Shown in pieces: positions 6,427-7,449 of a DNA stretch of 7,449 nt (its first letter is position 1; the number at the start of each line of letters is the position of its first letter). Below the pieces are notes generated by a model. That model saw nothing but the letters and a program-made list of their open reading frames with translations, was not told where the DNA came from and searched no databases. The stretch comes from Campylobacterales bacterium (GTDB lineage: Bacteria > Campylobacterota > Campylobacteria > Campylobacterales > SZUA-545), in contig JAOXRY010000041.1 of assembly GCA_025800305.1 (NCBI GenBank), forward strand, positions 1-7,449. The letters are read 5' to 3'. The translations under genes were made by a program, and so were the position numbers.

Positions 6427-6946
6427 CACTATCTTGTTAACTCTTCCTGTAGTTTTCTACGGGAAGGGATTAAAGTATGAGAATACTATAGAGAAAAAGG
6501 CCAGTAGGTATTACTACAACATTACTGTCCATAATAAATCAAAAACATCTATCAAAATAGAAGAGTTAAAAAAAACTCTATATCCAAATAATAAGGTTAA
6601 AAAGGGAGTCAATACTCCTATTTTAACTGTCTGTAAGCAAGATACATGTCTAGTATCAGAACTTAAAAAATTCAGATTAAATAACGTAAAAACAATCCTT
6701 TTAGATGGTAGTAAAACAGACTATATAGTTTTAGAGGTTTGTGAAAGTAAAGAGAAAGCATGCCGTCAACCTCATAGAAAATTAGGTTCAGAAAAAACAA
6801 CATCTTTAATTAAAAGAGGTTTTAAAATCCATTATTGGAGAAACCCTGATGAAAAGTTGATTGTTGTTGGGCCTTTTAACCCAGAAAAAGTTGAAGGCCA
6901 CTTACGTGGCCTTCGAAAAGACTTTCCAAAGTCTTATATCTATTAA
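6401..6946 (+). CDS. Exported SPOR-like protein, paralogue of its neighbour
   Basis: The frame opens after an in-frame stop at 6392-6394. The first usable start is TTG at 6401, which gives a 181-residue product with a signal peptide (residues 1 to about 21, hydrophobic core LFSTILLTLPVVF). No Shine-Dalgarno sequence is visible, and the start lies 26 bases inside the previous gene, so translation is probably coupled to it. Residues 109-181 resemble the neighbour's C-terminus. Both have a cysteine pair, then PH, a basic residue and LGS, then a helix, and later the VGPF strand. A further match precedes this: TCL, an EL, and LDG followed by Tyr in both proteins. Four cysteines (78, 83, 114, 121) could form two disulfides. 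The last codons contain two stem-loops, and its TAA overlaps the stop of the convergent RCC1-like gene. The function is unknown; cell-wall binding is a guess. Confidence 0.8.
   Translation: MFQKLNLFSTILLTLPVVFYGKGLKYENTIEKKASRYYYNITVHNKSKTSIKIEELKKTLYPNNKVKKGVNTPILTVCKQDTCLVSELKKFRLNNVKTILLDGSKTDYIVLEVCESKEKACRQPHRKLGSEKTTSLIKRGFKIHYWRNPDEKLIVVGPFNPEKVEGHLRGLRKDFPKSYIY
6885..6916 (-). terminator. Rho-independent terminator of the RCC1-like gene
   Basis: On the minus strand, GAAGGCCAC and GTGGCCTTC (6914-6906 and 6901-6893) form a perfect 9-bp GC-rich stem with a GTAA loop, plus one wobble and one A-T pair outside. The run CTTTTT (6890-6885) follows. It begins about 27 bases after the RCC1-like gene's stop and lies wholly inside the coding sequence of the convergent gene, where it encodes residues around EGHLRGLR. 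On the plus strand the stem is not followed by T. Confidence 0.65.
6918..6935. repeat. Second stem-loop next to the terminator
   Basis: AAGACTT (6918-6924) pairs with AAGTCTT (6929-6935) around TCCA. It stands between the stop of the minus-strand RCC1-like gene and the stronger terminator stem, one base from it. It may assist termination of either convergent transcript, although it has no clear T-run of its own. Confidence 0.4.
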
Positions 6947-7449
6947 TCCGCTGATGTTTGGATGTCGATAGACTCTGAACTAAGTGAGTTGTTTTTTGGA
7001 TCCCCTTTGTATTGTAAAGTTGTATCTTTACCAATACCAATAATAAATCCATCACCAACTGCAACTGTATTTTTATAGTTTCCAGCTAATTTTGTTGGAG
7101 ACTTTACAACTCTTCCTTTGTTTGCTGAGATCTCTTTAAATTTATTTGCTCCCCAGCCCCAGAAGTTTCCATCTTTATCAATACCAACAGCGCTGCTTCC
7201 ACCGACAACTATTTTATCCCAGTTGTTTTTAGATTGAATCATTTTTGGCTTTGAAACTTTTTTTGTATCTCCATGACCTAAGATACCGTACTTGTTGTCA
7301 CCCCAAGACCATAATGTTCCATCTTTTTTAATTCCATAGCTACTAGAAGCATATGTTGTAATCTCTTTCCAATTACTGTCACTGCCAATTTTATGAGGTT
7401 TTGGAAGTGCTAAAGATTTTGTAACACCAAGTTGTCCAACACTGTTAAC
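6943..7449 (-). CDS. RCC1-repeat (beta-propeller) protein, C-terminal part
   Basis: The frame is open from the right edge to a TAA at 6945-6943, giving 168 visible residues; the start lies outside the window. An internal Met near 7242 is not the start, because the repeat pattern continues upstream of it. RCC1-type repeats of about 50 residues are visible: the end of one (GQLGV...PKPHKI), then a clear one at visible residues 24-73 with NWKEI, YGIKKDGTLWSWGDNKYG and LGHGD. A third at 74-121 has NWDKI, VGIDKDGNFWGWGANKF. A last, degenerate one ends the protein. Such repeats close into a seven-bladed propeller. Bacterial members are often exported or surface proteins, but the end that would show a signal peptide is missing. 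The stop overlaps that of the convergent exported-protein gene by 4 bases, and its terminator appears to lie within that gene. Confidence 0.88.
   Translation of the reverse strand, partial: VNSVGQLGVTKSLALPKPHKIGSDSNWKEITTYASSSYGIKKDGTLWSWGDNKYGILGHGDTKKVSKPKMIQSKNNWDKIVVGGSSAVGIDKDGNFWGWGANKFKEISANKGRVVKSPTKLAGNYKNTVAVGDGFIIGIGKDTTLQYKGDPKNNSLSSESIDIQTSAD

Noticed and set aside
6972..6997. Weak stem followed by GTTTTTT as a plus-strand terminator for the exported pair
   Set aside because: Only about four base pairs can form (AACT/AGTT or ACTC/GAGT), too weak to call, and the T-run lies in coding sequence of the RCC1-like gene.
6876..7064. A 62-codon open frame on the minus strand
   Set aside because: It overlaps the RCC1-like gene and the exported gene in another frame, has no ribosome site, and its product resembles nothing; it is a shadow frame.
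6943..7242. Treating the RCC1-like protein as a complete 99-residue gene starting at 7242
   Set aside because: The same frame stays open to the window edge and encodes another clear RCC1 repeat upstream, so the Met at 7242 is internal.

Overview
The window is AT-rich (roughly one third G+C by eye) and gene-dense. It looks like a free-living member of the Campylobacterota (Epsilonproteobacteria), perhaps Arcobacter-like or Sulfurimonas-like. The grounds are the base composition, the AAA/TTA/AGA-rich codon use, the histidine-kinase H-box type HQWRQPLN common in that group, T-rich promoters with weak -35 boxes, and many signal-transduction genes. The genus is inference. There are no RNA genes, insertion sequences, CRISPR arrays or phage genes.

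Layout. Positions 1-625 (+ strand) hold the 3' end of an unrecognised gene cut by the window edge and a small unrecognised gene of 80 codons, probably one transcript. Positions 627-5249 (- strand) hold three signalling genes, transcribed in this order: a methyl-accepting chemotaxis protein with a duplicated Cache sensor (5249-3120), a cytoplasmic receiver-first histidine kinase (3007-1853), and a membrane-bound GGDEF diguanylate cyclase (1811-627). A perfect stem-loop lies between the first two, and a candidate promoter lies just before the kinase. Positions 5250-5382 form a divergent promoter region with two mirror-image extended -10 elements. Positions 5383-6946 (+ strand) hold two overlapping genes for exported, cysteine-containing proteins that are paralogous at their C-termini, where both look SPOR-like. 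Positions 6943-7449 (- strand) hold the 3' part of an RCC1-repeat (beta-propeller type) protein that runs off the right edge.

How the genes may work together. The three minus-strand genes span the usual outputs of bacterial sensing: chemotaxis (methyl-accepting protein), phosphotransfer (kinase/receiver) and cyclic-di-GMP synthesis. Their adjacency suggests, but does not prove, coordinated control of motility and attachment. The exported pair at 5383-6946 is divergently promoted from the chemoreceptor gene. Its function is not known to me; the SPOR-like ends and paired cysteines suggest periplasmic, disulfide-bonded proteins, possibly binding the cell wall.

Compactness is a theme. The two convergent junctions are separated by 1 base (625/627) or overlap by 4 bases (6943-6946). 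At each of them a stem-loop is embedded in the coding end of the plus-strand partner, and one of these looks like a working terminator for the opposite gene. The most interesting items are the paralogous exported pair with its C-x(4-6)-C-x2-PH motif, the palindromic divergent promoter, and the coding-embedded terminator. I see no clear previously undescribed defence or mobile system here.
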